Shown here: piece by piece, positions 1 to 8,303 of the stretch
Layout of the letters: each line of letters begins with the position of its first letter
Position numbering within the stretch: the stretch's first letter is position 1
NCBI GenBank assembly: GCA_034437555.1
Contig: DAOTTQ010000008.1
Location: 62,001 to 126,000, forward strand
Source: JANWYT01 sp034437555
Lineage (GTDB): Bacteria; Chloroflexota; Anaerolineae; Aggregatilineales; Phototrophicaceae
Reading direction: 5' to 3'
Length of the DNA: 64,000 bases
Notes under the pieces: model-generated
The model's input: only the letters and a program-made list of their open reading frames with translations
Told to the model about the DNA's origin: nothing
Databases searched by the model: none
Translations under genes and position numbers: made by a program

Positions 1-315
1 ATTAAAGATTCGGGCGTTGGGATTGCCCCAGAAATGCGCGAGCTTATCTTTGAACGCATGAGCATTGGGGGCGATATTGCCCTGCACACCACCAGCAAAA
101 CCAATTACTTGGGGGGTGGGCTAGGATTAGGCTTAACCATTTGTAAGGGCATCGTTGAGGCGCACGGGGGCAAAATTTGGGTAGAAAGCCCCGGTTATGA
201 CCCTGAACACTGTCCGGGCAGCGAGTTTATTGTCGTGATGCCCATCATCGCCAACCCCGAAGCACGCGCCAACGGTTCACGCATTAAAAAGCTTGCTTCT
301 CGTCAATCACTGTAA
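1..315 (+). CDS. Histidine kinase, C-terminal ATPase end (partial)
   Basis: The window opens inside this gene; the reading frame is already open at base 1. The visible 104 residues carry the DSGVGI box of a HATPase_c domain at residues 3-8 and the GLGLGLTICKGIVEAHGG box about 40 residues later, which together form the ATP lid and binding pocket of sensor histidine kinases. A short basic tail follows the final beta strand, with no receiver domain attached. Input domains and the phospho-accepting histidine lie outside the window, so its signal is unknown. The next gene starts 8 bp downstream on the same strand, so the two may be cotranscribed. Confidence 0.9.
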   Translation: MKDSGVGIAPEMRELIFERMSIGGDIALHTTSKTNYLGGGLGLGLTICKGIVEAHGGKIWVESPGYDPEHCPGSEFIVVMPIIANPEARANGSRIKKLASRQSL

Positions 316-323
316 CACACCTC

Positions 324-1493
324 ATGACCCTTCAACAGCCACCACCCTATAAAGTTCTTGTTGCCCTCTCTGCCCCGTTTTTCTTAGGGATGGCTCCCAT
401 CTTTGGTAAACTTGCCATCCAAGCAGGCGCAGATTCGTTTACAGTCGCAGCCCTTAGAACCAGCGTTGCGGTGGGCTTTTTGTGGCTTATCTATTCGCTT
501 TTCTTTCGCAGATATTTGTATATTTACCCTGCAGGTTTAATTGGGTGCATTGTCATTGGCTCTATCAACGGCATTGGGTCACTATTTTACTATGCGTCGC
601 TCACACAGCTTGATGCGTCCCTTGTTCAGCTTATCAACGGTTCTTATTTGGCGTTTGCGGTGCTTTTGGCTCGCATTGGGGGACAACGCACCTCTGGAAT
701 TACCCTATTAAGGGTGGGGCTGGCGTTATTTGCGCTCATCATGATTACCAGCATGAACGCTAACGGCATCAATTGGGCGGGAGTGGGGCTAATGCTGGCA
801 AATGCCCTCATGTTTGCGGGTACGGTGGTTCTTAGCCAATATGTGCTTCATGAAATGCCATCGCCCACAGCAACACTTTACATTCTAACCACGATGGGCG
901 TGGTGGTGGTGATGGTGTGGCTGGCAATTTCGCCCCCTGTTTCTACGGTGATGATTCAGGACGCGCTCCCTTGGATTGGCATTCTGGGCATCACGACTGC
1001 CCTCTCACGGCTTGCCATTTTTGCAGGCGTAAAGTTCTTTGGGGGGATGCAAATCGCCATTTTAGGCATTACCGAAATTGGCGTTTCTTTATTGCTGGCA
1101 TCGTTTGTCTTGGGGGAAAGCCTCACATTGGGGCAATGGTTGGGCGTGGGGGTATTGTTTACCAGTATCTTGCTCATTCGCCAAAGTGATATTACGCCGT
1201 CCTCGTTGTCACCCGGCGCGTTGGTGCTGGCAAATATGGCAAGCGTTCAGTTTCATACCATTGCGTTTCATCGTGCATTTGCCACAAAAACCACCGATAA
1301 CGCTGAAGGCACAATGGAAAACATCACCACCCAAGAAATGATGGCAATTCAGCGCATGATGGGCGCAGAACTAGGGGGCATAGACCCTTACCCCATTGGT
1401 AAGCTAAACCCCAAACAAAGTGAAATGCTTCATGTCCAAGAGATAGAAATACCCTCTAAACTCCGTAACCCGCTAAAGAAGCCCGAAGAATAG
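324..1493 (+). CDS. EamA/DMT-family transporter
   Basis: The 389-residue protein begins with about 290 residues of alternating hydrophobic helices that can be read as two EamA repeats of roughly five membrane segments each, the classical ten-helix drug/metabolite transporter layout. The first repeat starts with a PxF-x5-P-x3-K pattern near residues 18-28, common in this family. Members export metabolites, amino acids or drugs across the cytoplasmic membrane; the substrate cannot be read from sequence. Unusual is a hydrophilic C-terminal tail of about 90 residues after the last helix, which most EamA proteins lack. It follows the preceding kinase gene by 8 bp. Confidence 0.85.
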   Translation: MTLQQPPPYKVLVALSAPFFLGMAPIFGKLAIQAGADSFTVAALRTSVAVGFLWLIYSLFFRRYLYIYPAGLIGCIVIGSINGIGSLFYYASLTQLDASLVQLINGSYLAFAVLLARIGGQRTSGITLLRVGLALFALIMITSMNANGINWAGVGLMLANALMFAGTVVLSQYVLHEMPSPTATLYILTTMGVVVVMVWLAISPPVSTVMIQDALPWIGILGITTALSRLAIFAGVKFFGGMQIAILGITEIGVSLLLASFVLGESLTLGQWLGVGVLFTSILLIRQSDITPSSLSPGALVLANMASVQFHTIAFHRAFATKTTDNAEGTMENITTQEMMAIQRMMGAELGGIDPYPIGKLNPKQSEMLHVQEIEIPSKLRNPLKKPEE

Positions 1494-1507
1494 AGGGCAG
1501 GAAAACC

Positions 1508-2014
1508 CTAATAGATTTTTTCACCAGCGCGAATTGCCACCGACAAACGATTTTCGGCAGGTGTAATGGGGCAACTCCAGCCGTCACCATAAGCGCAATA
1601 GGGGTTATAGGCTTGATTAAAGTCAATTCTAAATGTGCCGTCAGGCAGCGCTTCGGGTTCTAAATAGCGTCCGCTAGGATACGTTTCCTTGCCTGCTAGC
1701 GCGTCTACAAACGGCAAAAAGAAACCGTTGGGTGTTTGGTATAGGGTTAAACGAGCTTCTTGCCCTTCTGCTAAGAAGTAAAGTTCGCCATACCGCCGAT
1801 ACCAGCGTGCATCGCCTGTGGAGGTTTGAATTTGTACGTCTTTCTGCTCCTCAAAGGGCTTCACAATCACCACCAAATCTAGCTTTGGATTGCCCACAAA
1901 ATACTTTAGCCCCGTAAATGTTGCTTGCTGGTCGGGCTTTATGGGCGATTGTGGATGATTCTTAAAGAACTCGTCTTTTTGGGCGCGTAGGTGGATTAAG
2001 CGTTGTGCATCCAT
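1508..2014 (-). CDS. DUF1684 family protein
   Basis: The 168-residue soluble protein matches the DUF1684 pattern: an N-terminal helix with KDEFFKNHPQSPI, a middle YPSGRYLEPE block and a C-terminal DFNQAYNPYCAY block near residues 130-145. The family is widespread and has no assigned reaction. A TTG codon lies directly before the chosen ATG, and an AAAGG ribosome-binding site lies 10 bp upstream of the ATG; a TTG start at 2017 would add one residue. No signal peptide or membrane helix is seen. It converges on the transporter gene with a 14-bp gap. Confidence 0.8.
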   Translation of the reverse strand: MDAQRLIHLRAQKDEFFKNHPQSPIKPDQQATFTGLKYFVGNPKLDLVVIVKPFEEQKDVQIQTSTGDARWYRRYGELYFLAEGQEARLTLYQTPNGFFLPFVDALAGKETYPSGRYLEPEALPDGTFRIDFNQAYNPYCAYGDGWSCPITPAENRLSVAIRAGEKIY

Positions 2015-2103
2015 CAAAATTTGACCTTTCTTCTGTCATTTTGCGGTGTCATGGTGTATTGTCTACACCCTAAAGACGCAAGCATCATGAAGTTTCATAC
2101 CCA

Positions 2104-2125
2104 AAGGGGGAGTAATCTCCCCCTT
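2104..2125 (-). terminator. Hairpin after the Ser/Thr kinase gene
   Basis: AAGGGGGAG and CTCCCCCTT form a perfect 9-bp stem around a 4-base loop, 11 bp past the stop of the kinase gene. Read on the minus strand it is followed by only three T residues, so it may act as a terminator or as a 3' stabilising hairpin. Confidence 0.6.
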
Positions 2126-2136
2126 AAAACAAGGCT

Positions 2137-5100
2137 TTATCGAAGGTCTACTGTCATGGTAAAGTCACCGATACTAGTGCCGTCATAGCCCGCCACCACA
2201 ATGGTATACAAGCCATCAATGGGCAGTCTGATATCCAAAGTTGCCGAGTACCGCCCACCATCATCCCCATCATCATTAAACGCAATGGGCGTGCCATCTG
2301 GGGCGCGAAGAACGATGACAGAATCAAGGGTGTTATCGCTTCCTTCGCTTAACGTAATTGAAATCACTTGCTCGGCAGTCGCTTCAAATGTGAAGTGGTC
2401 TTGCGAAAGCGTGCTTTCAATCGCACCCGTCACATCACCACTTGTAAGCAACAATTCACGGGTGCTAATGTCACCTGTCCGCAACCGAATAGACTGATTC
2501 CATGACCTCAGCGCGTTTTCAACATCGCCCAGTGCATCATAGGCAACACCAACGCTATAGTATGCTACGGCATCACTAGATGAAATTTCAATTGCTGTGT
2601 TATAGAACTCAACAGACTCTTTATATTCACCCAAGCGATAGGCAGTTGCACCCAGCCCACGCCATGCAGCCCCATAATTAGGTTCTAGCGTTACCGCTTC
2701 TAAGAAGTCGGCACGGGCAGCCACATGGTTATTCAATGACAAGAACGAATCTGCTCGCATAAAGTAATCAAAGTGGCATTCGCTATTACATGATTCAATT
2801 GAAACGTCAAGGTCAGCCACCGCGCTCTCATAGTCGCGTAGTTGGCGATAGATCACCCCGCGCCAGTAATAGGCAATGCCGTCTTGGTCATAAACGCTGA
2901 TATACTCGCTCATGTCCTTGAGAGAGGTTTCATAGTCGGCTAGATGGTAGCTCGCCAAAGCTCGCCAGTAATAGGCATTCGATAGGGACGGGTCTAGGTC
3001 TAGCGCAAAGTTTAGGTCATCAAGCGCAAGCTCGTATTGCTGGCTGTTGACGTAGGCTGTACCTCTATCCACATACACACCAGAAGCGCGGTCATCCAAG
3101 TCAATCGCAGCATTAAAATCACTAATGGCATCTTCGTATTCTTGGCTGCGGTTGGCAATTTTACCCCGATATTGATACGCCTTAACGGTTTCACCGATGC
3201 TTAGTGATTTTTCAAGGTCGGTTAGCGCAAGGTCATACTCACGGAGGGCATATTGTGCTTGCCCACGATTGGCGTAATAGCCCGCCACAGTATCGTTAAG
3301 GGCAATGGCTGCGGTATAGTCTTCAATAGCTTCTTCATACATGCTCTGTTCATAGCGCACTAGCCCGCGATTGTTATGCGTTAGTGCAGAGGGGCGTAAG
3401 TCTATGGCTCGCGTGTAGAAGGCTTCTGCATCCGCATCGCGCCCTTGTCGGTATGCCACCAAACCCAAGTTGTTATAAGCAAAGTTGTATTCGTCATTTA
3501 TTTCTAGCACGCGCTCAAAGTCGGCAATCGCTTCTTCGTAGCGTCCCGTATAGTAGTAAGACAAGCCACGCTCGTTAAACGCATCTGCAAAAGAGCCGTT
3601 CAGTTCTATCGCGCGCGTATATTCTACGATGGAACTGTTATAATCTTGTTCTGTGCCATTGGCATAAAATACACCGCGATAATAGAAGGTATCAGATTCT
3701 TGACCTCCCGCAGCAACTGCCGCTTCATAGTCTGCCCACGCACCCTCCTCATCTTCATTGGCATAGAACTTTAGAACACCGCGATAAGTGTACGCCAATT
3801 CTTCTTCATGCAGCGACAATGCAGCATCAAACGCCTCAAGGGCTTCGTCGTCATTGCCCAGCAAGTATTCGGCGCGTCCTAGCAGTGCATAATACCGCGA
3901 AGATTCATCGTACAGGCTAACAGCACGTTGGAAGTCACTTAAGGCTTCACGCGGTTTATTTTGTGCCAGATAAATGCGTCCACGTTGGGCAAAAGCATCC
4001 GAATCCTCGTTATAAAGGCTGATGGCACGATTATAGTAATCCAGAGCTTCATCAAACTGGTTCTCATCGAGATAAAACGACCCTAAGCGCGTCAGTGCAT
4101 CATAGTTATTCTCGTCTAGGGCAAGCGCAGCCTCATAGTCGGCAAGCCCACCTTCAATGTCACCGGACTGAATTTTGACTTGCCCACGCACCGTATAAGA
4201 CCCAACATCATCGGGCAAAATTTCTAGTACGCGGTCAAGGTCGGCAATCACATCTTCAGAGCTACCCACATAGCTTTGGACAAAGGCGCGTTGGCGCAGG
4301 GCATCCACAAAGTTGGGTTCTAGGTCTATAGCGCGGCTTAAGTCTTCTAGTGACCTTGTAAAATCTCCTGTGCCAAAATAGGCGCGTCCACGCCCCTCAT
4401 ACGCCAGCGAATAGCCCCTATCAATGCCAATGACACTGTTAAAGTCGTCTATCGCAAGGTCGAAGTCACCCGTTAGCAAGTACACACGGGCGCGATTATA
4501 GTACGCAGGCAGGCTATCGGGGTTAAGGTCGAGTGCGCGTGTATAGTCGGCGAGTGCGCCCTCATAGTCCCCGATGGCTGTCTTTAGCAAGCCCCGATTG
4601 ATAAACGCCTCTAAAAATTCTTCAGAACTATCCAGTGCCGTGTCAAGGTCGGCAATGGCATCGTTATAGTTACCCGAGTTAAGGTGTGCCAGCGCACGAT
4701 AAAAGAACAAGCCTTCGGCGCGTTGGCTACGAGACGCATTGGGGGCAAACGTTTCGGCACGATTAAACGATGTAATGGCATCTTGATAACGCCCGTCCAA
4801 AACCGCCACCTGCCCATCAATGAGGTTTCTTAAGAAACGGCGGTCTGTACTGGGCGGATACACAAAGCGATAATCGCGCAACATCACGCCATTCATCAGT
4901 GTGTCAGGCAAGTAAACAGGCTCGTCATAGCGTTCATTGATAAGCAGGTGAACAAAGCGTGTGTCGCCTCTTTCCTCGCTCCACACCACCATTGCACCAT
5001 CATAAGTATTTAGAGCCATTTCGGCTTCTCTGGGGTCTGTGGGGTTATAAGGCAAGCCCACGATGGCTATGTTGCCTGCTTGTAGGTCACGGACAAAGCG

Positions 5101-6462
5101 TTCTAGTGCGTCTGTATCTTGCCCAACATTACCCAAAACCACGCCTACCTCATCGCGGCTAAAAGGGTCTGCCGCTAAGGGTGTAGAAGTCGCTGTTGGC
5201 GTATTGGTGGGCGTGCCGGTCGCTGTTGGCGTGTTGGTGGGTGTATTGGTAGGGGTAGAAGTCGGCGTATTGGTGGGTGTGTTTGTCGCGGTGGCTGTGG
5301 GTGTCGCAGAGGGCTGAAGAACCCCAACACCCACCATCACACTATCACGCGTTTCTTGGGGCAATGCCAAGAAGATAACCGCGAAAATTGCCACAATTGC
5401 CACAATGCCCGCCACCAAATAGCCTACAGAAGAGCTAGACACCACAGGAGCAAGTGTGCCAGTGCTAAAGTTGCCCGTTCCTGCGCTCACAGTTCCCGTT
5501 TGCGGGGGGGGTGTCCCCGTAACACTAGAGACGGTTTGGGTGACGGGCTTAACAGGAGCGCCCATTGTGGGTTGTTCGCCCACTAGCGTGAAAATGTTAT
5601 CAACGTCATTTGACAAGCCAACGGCAGTTTCGGCTTTTGCCAGCGCGTCCTCAAACGCCTTTGCCAACGCGAAGCCTGTGGCATAACGCTGGGAAGGGTC
5701 TTTTGCCATTGACTTAATGACCACATTTTGCGCCGCCTCTGGCAAATCTGAACGTGAGCCTTTAGGCATGGGAAGCGGGTCAAAGAGGTGCATTTGTAGC
5801 ACAGCCAGAGGGGTTTCGGCACGATACGGCGTATGCCCTGTAATCATTTCATATAGCACCACGCCCAGCGCGTATAAATCGCTGGCAGGCGTAAGGTCTT
5901 TTTCGCCACGGCACTGTTCAGGACTCATGTAAAAGGGTGTGCCAATAATGCCACTACCCGTTAAATCTAGCCCTGCTGTGCCACCCACCATCTTAGCAAT
6001 GCCAAAGTCGGTAAGATAGGCGTTGCCTACTTTGTCTAGGAGGGCGTTAGAGGGTTTGATGTCGCGGTGTAGGATGCCATTGGCGTGGGCATAGTCTAGC
6101 GCATCGGCAAGCTGGCGCAAGATGGCGGCAATTGTCGTTAGGGGCAGGGGTGATTGTTGCTTAATGTAGTCCGAAAGTGACCCCGTGTCCAGATAGCGCA
6201 TCGCCATATAGCTGATGCCGTCTTGTTCGCCATAGGCAAAAACGGGCAAAATGTGAAGATGCTCTAGCTTTGCAATCGAGCGCGCTTCGTTTTCAAAGCG
6301 TGTCTTAAACATCGGGTCTGTAGAATATTGTTGTGGTAATACTTTAATGGCGACGTATCGTTCGGTTTTGGGGTCAAAGGCTTTGAAAACAGTTGCCATG
6401 CCCCCTGCGCCAATTTGCTCTTCTATACGATACCCGCCGAGTTCACGTCCAATCATGGGCAA
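2137..6462 (-). CDS. Membrane Ser/Thr protein kinase with TPR array and PPC-like domain
   Basis: Residues 10-270 form a Hanks-type kinase: glycine loop GAGGMATV (18-25), ATP-binding Lys40, catalytic HRD at 132-134, DFG at 152-154 and the SPE triad at 180-182. All key residues are present, so it should be active. One membrane helix (about 347-367) separates it from a Thr-Pro linker (386-429), a globular segment, then tetratricopeptide repeats from about residue 560 to 1330. The last ~95 residues, with DGTPIAFNDDGDDGG and a following beta-rich run, resemble a bacterial pre-peptidase C-terminal (PPC) domain. By topology the kinase is cytoplasmic and the TPR region lies outside the cell, which is unusual for TPRs. 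At 1441 residues it is far longer than ordinary PASTA kinases. Substrates are unknown. It is transcribed divergently from the L28 gene. Confidence 0.93.
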   Translation of the reverse strand: MPMIGRELGGYRIEEQIGAGGMATVFKAFDPKTERYVAIKVLPQQYSTDPMFKTRFENEARSIAKLEHLHILPVFAYGEQDGISYMAMRYLDTGSLSDYIKQQSPLPLTTIAAILRQLADALDYAHANGILHRDIKPSNALLDKVGNAYLTDFGIAKMVGGTAGLDLTGSGIIGTPFYMSPEQCRGEKDLTPASDLYALGVVLYEMITGHTPYRAETPLAVLQMHLFDPLPMPKGSRSDLPEAAQNVVIKSMAKDPSQRYATGFALAKAFEDALAKAETAVGLSNDVDNIFTLVGEQPTMGAPVKPVTQTVSSVTGTPPPQTGTVSAGTGNFSTGTLAPVVSSSSVGYLVAGIVAIVAIFAVIFLALPQETRDSVMVGVGVLQPSATPTATATNTPTNTPTSTPTNTPTNTPTATGTPTNTPTATSTPLAADPFSRDEVGVVLGNVGQDTDALERFVRDLQAGNIAIVGLPYNPTDPREAEMALNTYDGAMVVWSEERGDTRFVHLLINERYDEPVYLPDTLMNGVMLRDYRFVYPPSTDRRFLRNLIDGQVAVLDGRYQDAITSFNRAETFAPNASRSQRAEGLFFYRALAHLNSGNYNDAIADLDTALDSSEEFLEAFINRGLLKTAIGDYEGALADYTRALDLNPDSLPAYYNRARVYLLTGDFDLAIDDFNSVIGIDRGYSLAYEGRGRAYFGTGDFTRSLEDLSRAIDLEPNFVDALRQRAFVQSYVGSSEDVIADLDRVLEILPDDVGSYTVRGQVKIQSGDIEGGLADYEAALALDENNYDALTRLGSFYLDENQFDEALDYYNRAISLYNEDSDAFAQRGRIYLAQNKPREALSDFQRAVSLYDESSRYYALLGRAEYLLGNDDEALEAFDAALSLHEEELAYTYRGVLKFYANEDEEGAWADYEAAVAAGGQESDTFYYRGVFYANGTEQDYNSSIVEYTRAIELNGSFADAFNERGLSYYYTGRYEEAIADFERVLEINDEYNFAYNNLGLVAYRQGRDADAEAFYTRAIDLRPSALTHNNRGLVRYEQSMYEEAIEDYTAAIALNDTVAGYYANRGQAQYALREYDLALTDLEKSLSIGETVKAYQYRGKIANRSQEYEDAISDFNAAIDLDDRASGVYVDRGTAYVNSQQYELALDDLNFALDLDPSLSNAYYWRALASYHLADYETSLKDMSEYISVYDQDGIAYYWRGVIYRQLRDYESAVADLDVSIESCNSECHFDYFMRADSFLSLNNHVAARADFLEAVTLEPNYGAAWRGLGATAYRLGEYKESVEFYNTAIEISSSDAVAYYSVGVAYDALGDVENALRSWNQSIRLRTGDISTRELLLTSGDVTGAIESTLSQDHFTFEATAEQVISITLSEGSDNTLDSVIVLRAPDGTPIAFNDDGDDGGRYSATLDIRLPIDGLYTIVVAGYDGTSIGDFTMTVDLR

Positions 6463-6499
6463 ACCCTAGCTTCCATATCTTTAACTTAGCAATGCTTCT

Positions 6500-6528
6500 A
6501 TTGTATAGTAGGCTACCCATAGACGCAA
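6500..6528 (-). promoter_or_regulatory. Candidate promoter of the Ser/Thr kinase gene
   Basis: On the minus strand, TTGCGT (6523-6528) and TACAAT (6500-6505) are separated by 17 bp and lie about 40 bp upstream of the kinase start. The -10 matches five of six consensus bases, the -35 only the TTG. Inference from spacing only. Confidence 0.35.
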
Positions 6529-6562
6529 CGCGATACACCAAAAAGCCCAAGATAGACATAAG

Positions 6563-6574
6563 CTTCATTTGAAG
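6563..6574. promoter_or_regulatory. Short inverted repeat, possible operator
   Basis: CTTCA-TT-TGAAG is a perfect inverted repeat in the divergent region between the kinase and the L28/GTPase pair, about 130 bp upstream of the L28 start. A zinc-responsive (Zur) operator would be expected somewhere here, but this site does not match a Zur box known to me. Such short palindromes occur by chance. Confidence 0.2.
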
Positions 6575-6705
6575 AACCCTAATTCAATGCGTCAAAGCAT
6601 AGCCCAAATCACCACGCTTGTATAAGATACACACTTGATTCGTTTTACGCCTTCTGCTAAACTCAACACCCTATTGAGACAAAGTATCATATAGAAAGAT
6701 TCATT

Positions 6706-6945
6706 ATGGCGAGTAAACGCAAAATCACTACACGCACCCCTCAATTTGGGCAGAGCCGAAGCAAGTCGTTTAACACGACCAAACGCACATTTAAGCTAAA
6801 TATGCAATCCAAGCGTTTTTATGTGCCTGCAATTGACCAATGGGTTAAAGTGACCCTAACAACCAGTGACATGAAAACGGTTGATAAGATTGGTTTAGTG
6901 GCATTTTTAGAACGCAATGGTCGCACCCTAAAAAGTTTGTTATAG
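6706..6945 (+). CDS. rpmB: 50S ribosomal protein L28, cysteine-free form
   Basis: The 79-residue basic protein has the L28 pattern: TPQFGQSRSKS near residues 11-21, the TTKRTFKLNMQSKRFYV block at 24-40 and a C-terminal KTVDKIG segment. L28 is a structural protein of the large ribosomal subunit. Many bacteria have a zinc-binding form with Cys pairs at the N-terminus and a second form without them; here there is no cysteine in the whole protein. The COG0523 GTPase gene begins 22 bp downstream, a pairing known from zinc-limitation regulons, so I infer that this is the zinc-independent paralogue. Whether a cysteine-containing copy exists elsewhere cannot be seen. The ribosome-binding site is weak (AAAG). 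Confidence 0.87.
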   Translation: MASKRKITTRTPQFGQSRSKSFNTTKRTFKLNMQSKRFYVPAIDQWVKVTLTTSDMKTVDKIGLVAFLERNGRTLKSLL

Positions 6946-6967
6946 CCAAGAAAGCGAGCCAGTAAGC

Positions 6968-8155
6968 ATGAAGAAACTCCCGGTAACTGTATTAAGTGGT
7001 TTTTTGGGGGCGGGCAAAACTACCCTTCTCAACCATGTGTTAAACAACCGTCAAGGCTTGCGCGTGGCGGTTATCGTCAACGACATGAGCGAGATTAACG
7101 TAGATGCCCAATTGGTGCGTGAGGGTGGCGCACAATTAAACCGTGTTGAAGAACGCCTGGTAGAAATGAGCAACGGCTGTATTTGCTGTACGCTCCGTGA
7201 AGATTTGCTAGTAGAAATTGGCAATTTGGCAATGGACGGCAAGTTTGATTACCTGCTCATTGAATCATCGGGCATTAGCGAGCCTTTGCCCGTTGCCGAA
7301 ACCTTCACGTTTCCATTAGATGATGAAGAAAATAGCCTTAGCGATATTGCCGAACTAGACACTATGGTAACTGTGGTAGACGCGCACAATATTATGGTGC
7401 AATTGCGCTCATTAGAAACGCTGGCAGACCGCGAAATTGGCTCAGGTGCAGATGATGACCGCACCATTGCTCATTTGCTAGTAGACCAAATCGAATTTGC
7501 CAACGTGATTTTGCTGAATAAGTGTGACCTAGCAGAAGAAAACGAAGTCAATCGCCTAGAACGCCTCATCAAGAAGATGAACCCCCAAGCGCGGATTATT
7601 CGTACCGTCAACAGCCAAATTGACCTGAAAGAAATTATCAACACGGGGCTTTTTGACTATGAGACCGCTGGTACATTTGAGGAATGGCTAACAACAGAGC
7701 CACACACGCCCGAAACCGAGGAATATGGCATTAGTAGCATGGTGTATCGTGCGCGGAAGCCGTTCCACCCCAAACGCCTATTTAATGCCATCACCAACGA
7801 GGGCATCTTAAAGGATATACTGCGGTCTAAAGGCATTGCATGGCTGGCAACCGACAGCGAAAGCGTGGGGCAATGGTCGCAGGCGGGCTTACAAATTTTG
7901 CTAGACCCCATTGGCACGTGGTGGTGTACGGTAGATGAAAGCGAATATCCCGATGACCCCCAATGGGTCGCCGAGATTAAAGCCGAATTTTTGCCCGAGA
8001 TTGGCGATAGACGGCAAGAACTGGTGTTTATTGGCGTAGACCTGCAAAAAGAAGCATTGCAAGCATGTTTGGATGCGTGCCTGCTGACAGACGAAGAATT
8101 TGCACAGGGGCAAACCGTCTGGGAGAACTATGCCAACCCGTTTGAGTGGGATTAA
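6968..8155 (+). CDS. COG0523 (CobW/YciC/ZigA-like) metal-chaperone GTPase
   Basis: The 395-residue protein starts with a Walker A box GFLGAGKTT (residues 11-19). It carries the NGCICC metal-binding CxCC motif near residues 69-74, a Glu-Ser-Ser-Gly switch segment (LIESSGISEPLP) and the NKCDL guanine-specificity motif. A CobW C-terminal domain fills the last ~130 residues. Family members hydrolyse GTP to deliver zinc or another metal to client proteins in the cytoplasm; the ~400-residue length and sequence fit the YciC/ZigA branch better than the cobalamin CobW branch, and no cobalamin genes are near. It lies 22 bp after a cysteine-free L28 gene, which supports a role in zinc limitation. The metal itself is inferred. 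Confidence 0.9.
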   Translation: MKKLPVTVLSGFLGAGKTTLLNHVLNNRQGLRVAVIVNDMSEINVDAQLVREGGAQLNRVEERLVEMSNGCICCTLREDLLVEIGNLAMDGKFDYLLIESSGISEPLPVAETFTFPLDDEENSLSDIAELDTMVTVVDAHNIMVQLRSLETLADREIGSGADDDRTIAHLLVDQIEFANVILLNKCDLAEENEVNRLERLIKKMNPQARIIRTVNSQIDLKEIINTGLFDYETAGTFEEWLTTEPHTPETEEYGISSMVYRARKPFHPKRLFNAITNEGILKDILRSKGIAWLATDSESVGQWSQAGLQILLDPIGTWWCTVDESEYPDDPQWVAEIKAEFLPEIGDRRQELVFIGVDLQKEALQACLDACLLTDEEFAQGQTVWENYANPFEWD

Positions 8156-8161
8156 ATAAAC

Positions 8162-8187
8162 GGGCAACCCAACGGGTGCACCCCAAC
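8162..8187. repeat. Dispersed REP-like palindrome, copy 1
   Basis: The block containing GGGCAACCCAACGGGTGC reappears, with a few changes, in reverse orientation at 37351-37376 and in direct orientation at 59413-59438. Its ACCC/GGGT core can fold into a hairpin. All copies lie next to gene ends. Confidence 0.65.
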
Positions 8188-8212
8188 ACACCATAAAATA
8201 ACGCATTTGTAA

Positions 8213-8239
8213 GGACACCCTTCTGGGTGTCCGATTTTT
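8213..8239 (+). terminator. Rho-independent terminator of the L28-GTPase operon
   Basis: GGACACCC and GGGTGTCC make a perfect 8-bp stem with a TTCT loop, followed by GATTTTT. It lies 57 bp after the GTPase stop codon. Confidence 0.85.
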
Positions 8240-8286
8240 ATATATTGTCGCGTGCATCGGGGTTTTTCACGGATGCGCCAGAGGCA

Positions 8287-8295
8287 CGCCCCTAC
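8287..8295 (-). repeat. GTAGGGGCG half-element
   Basis: On the minus strand this is GTAGGGGCG, the same 9-mer found at 37262 and at the start of the repeat copy at 37351. It lies just past the end of the acetyltransferase gene and may be a decayed copy of the dispersed repeat. Confidence 0.4.
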
Positions 8296-8303
8296 GTTTT
8301 TGT

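Noticed and set aside
5170..5320. Repeat-rich tract that at first looks like a short tandem-repeat or CRISPR-like array
   Set aside because: It is the coding sequence of the Thr-Pro linker in the Ser/Thr kinase; unit length is irregular and there are no spacers. The open frame on the opposite strand here is a shadow.
6575..6705. Riboswitch or metal-sensing RNA in the leader of the L28-GTPase operon
   Set aside because: I see no long paired structure or known aptamer core in this stretch.
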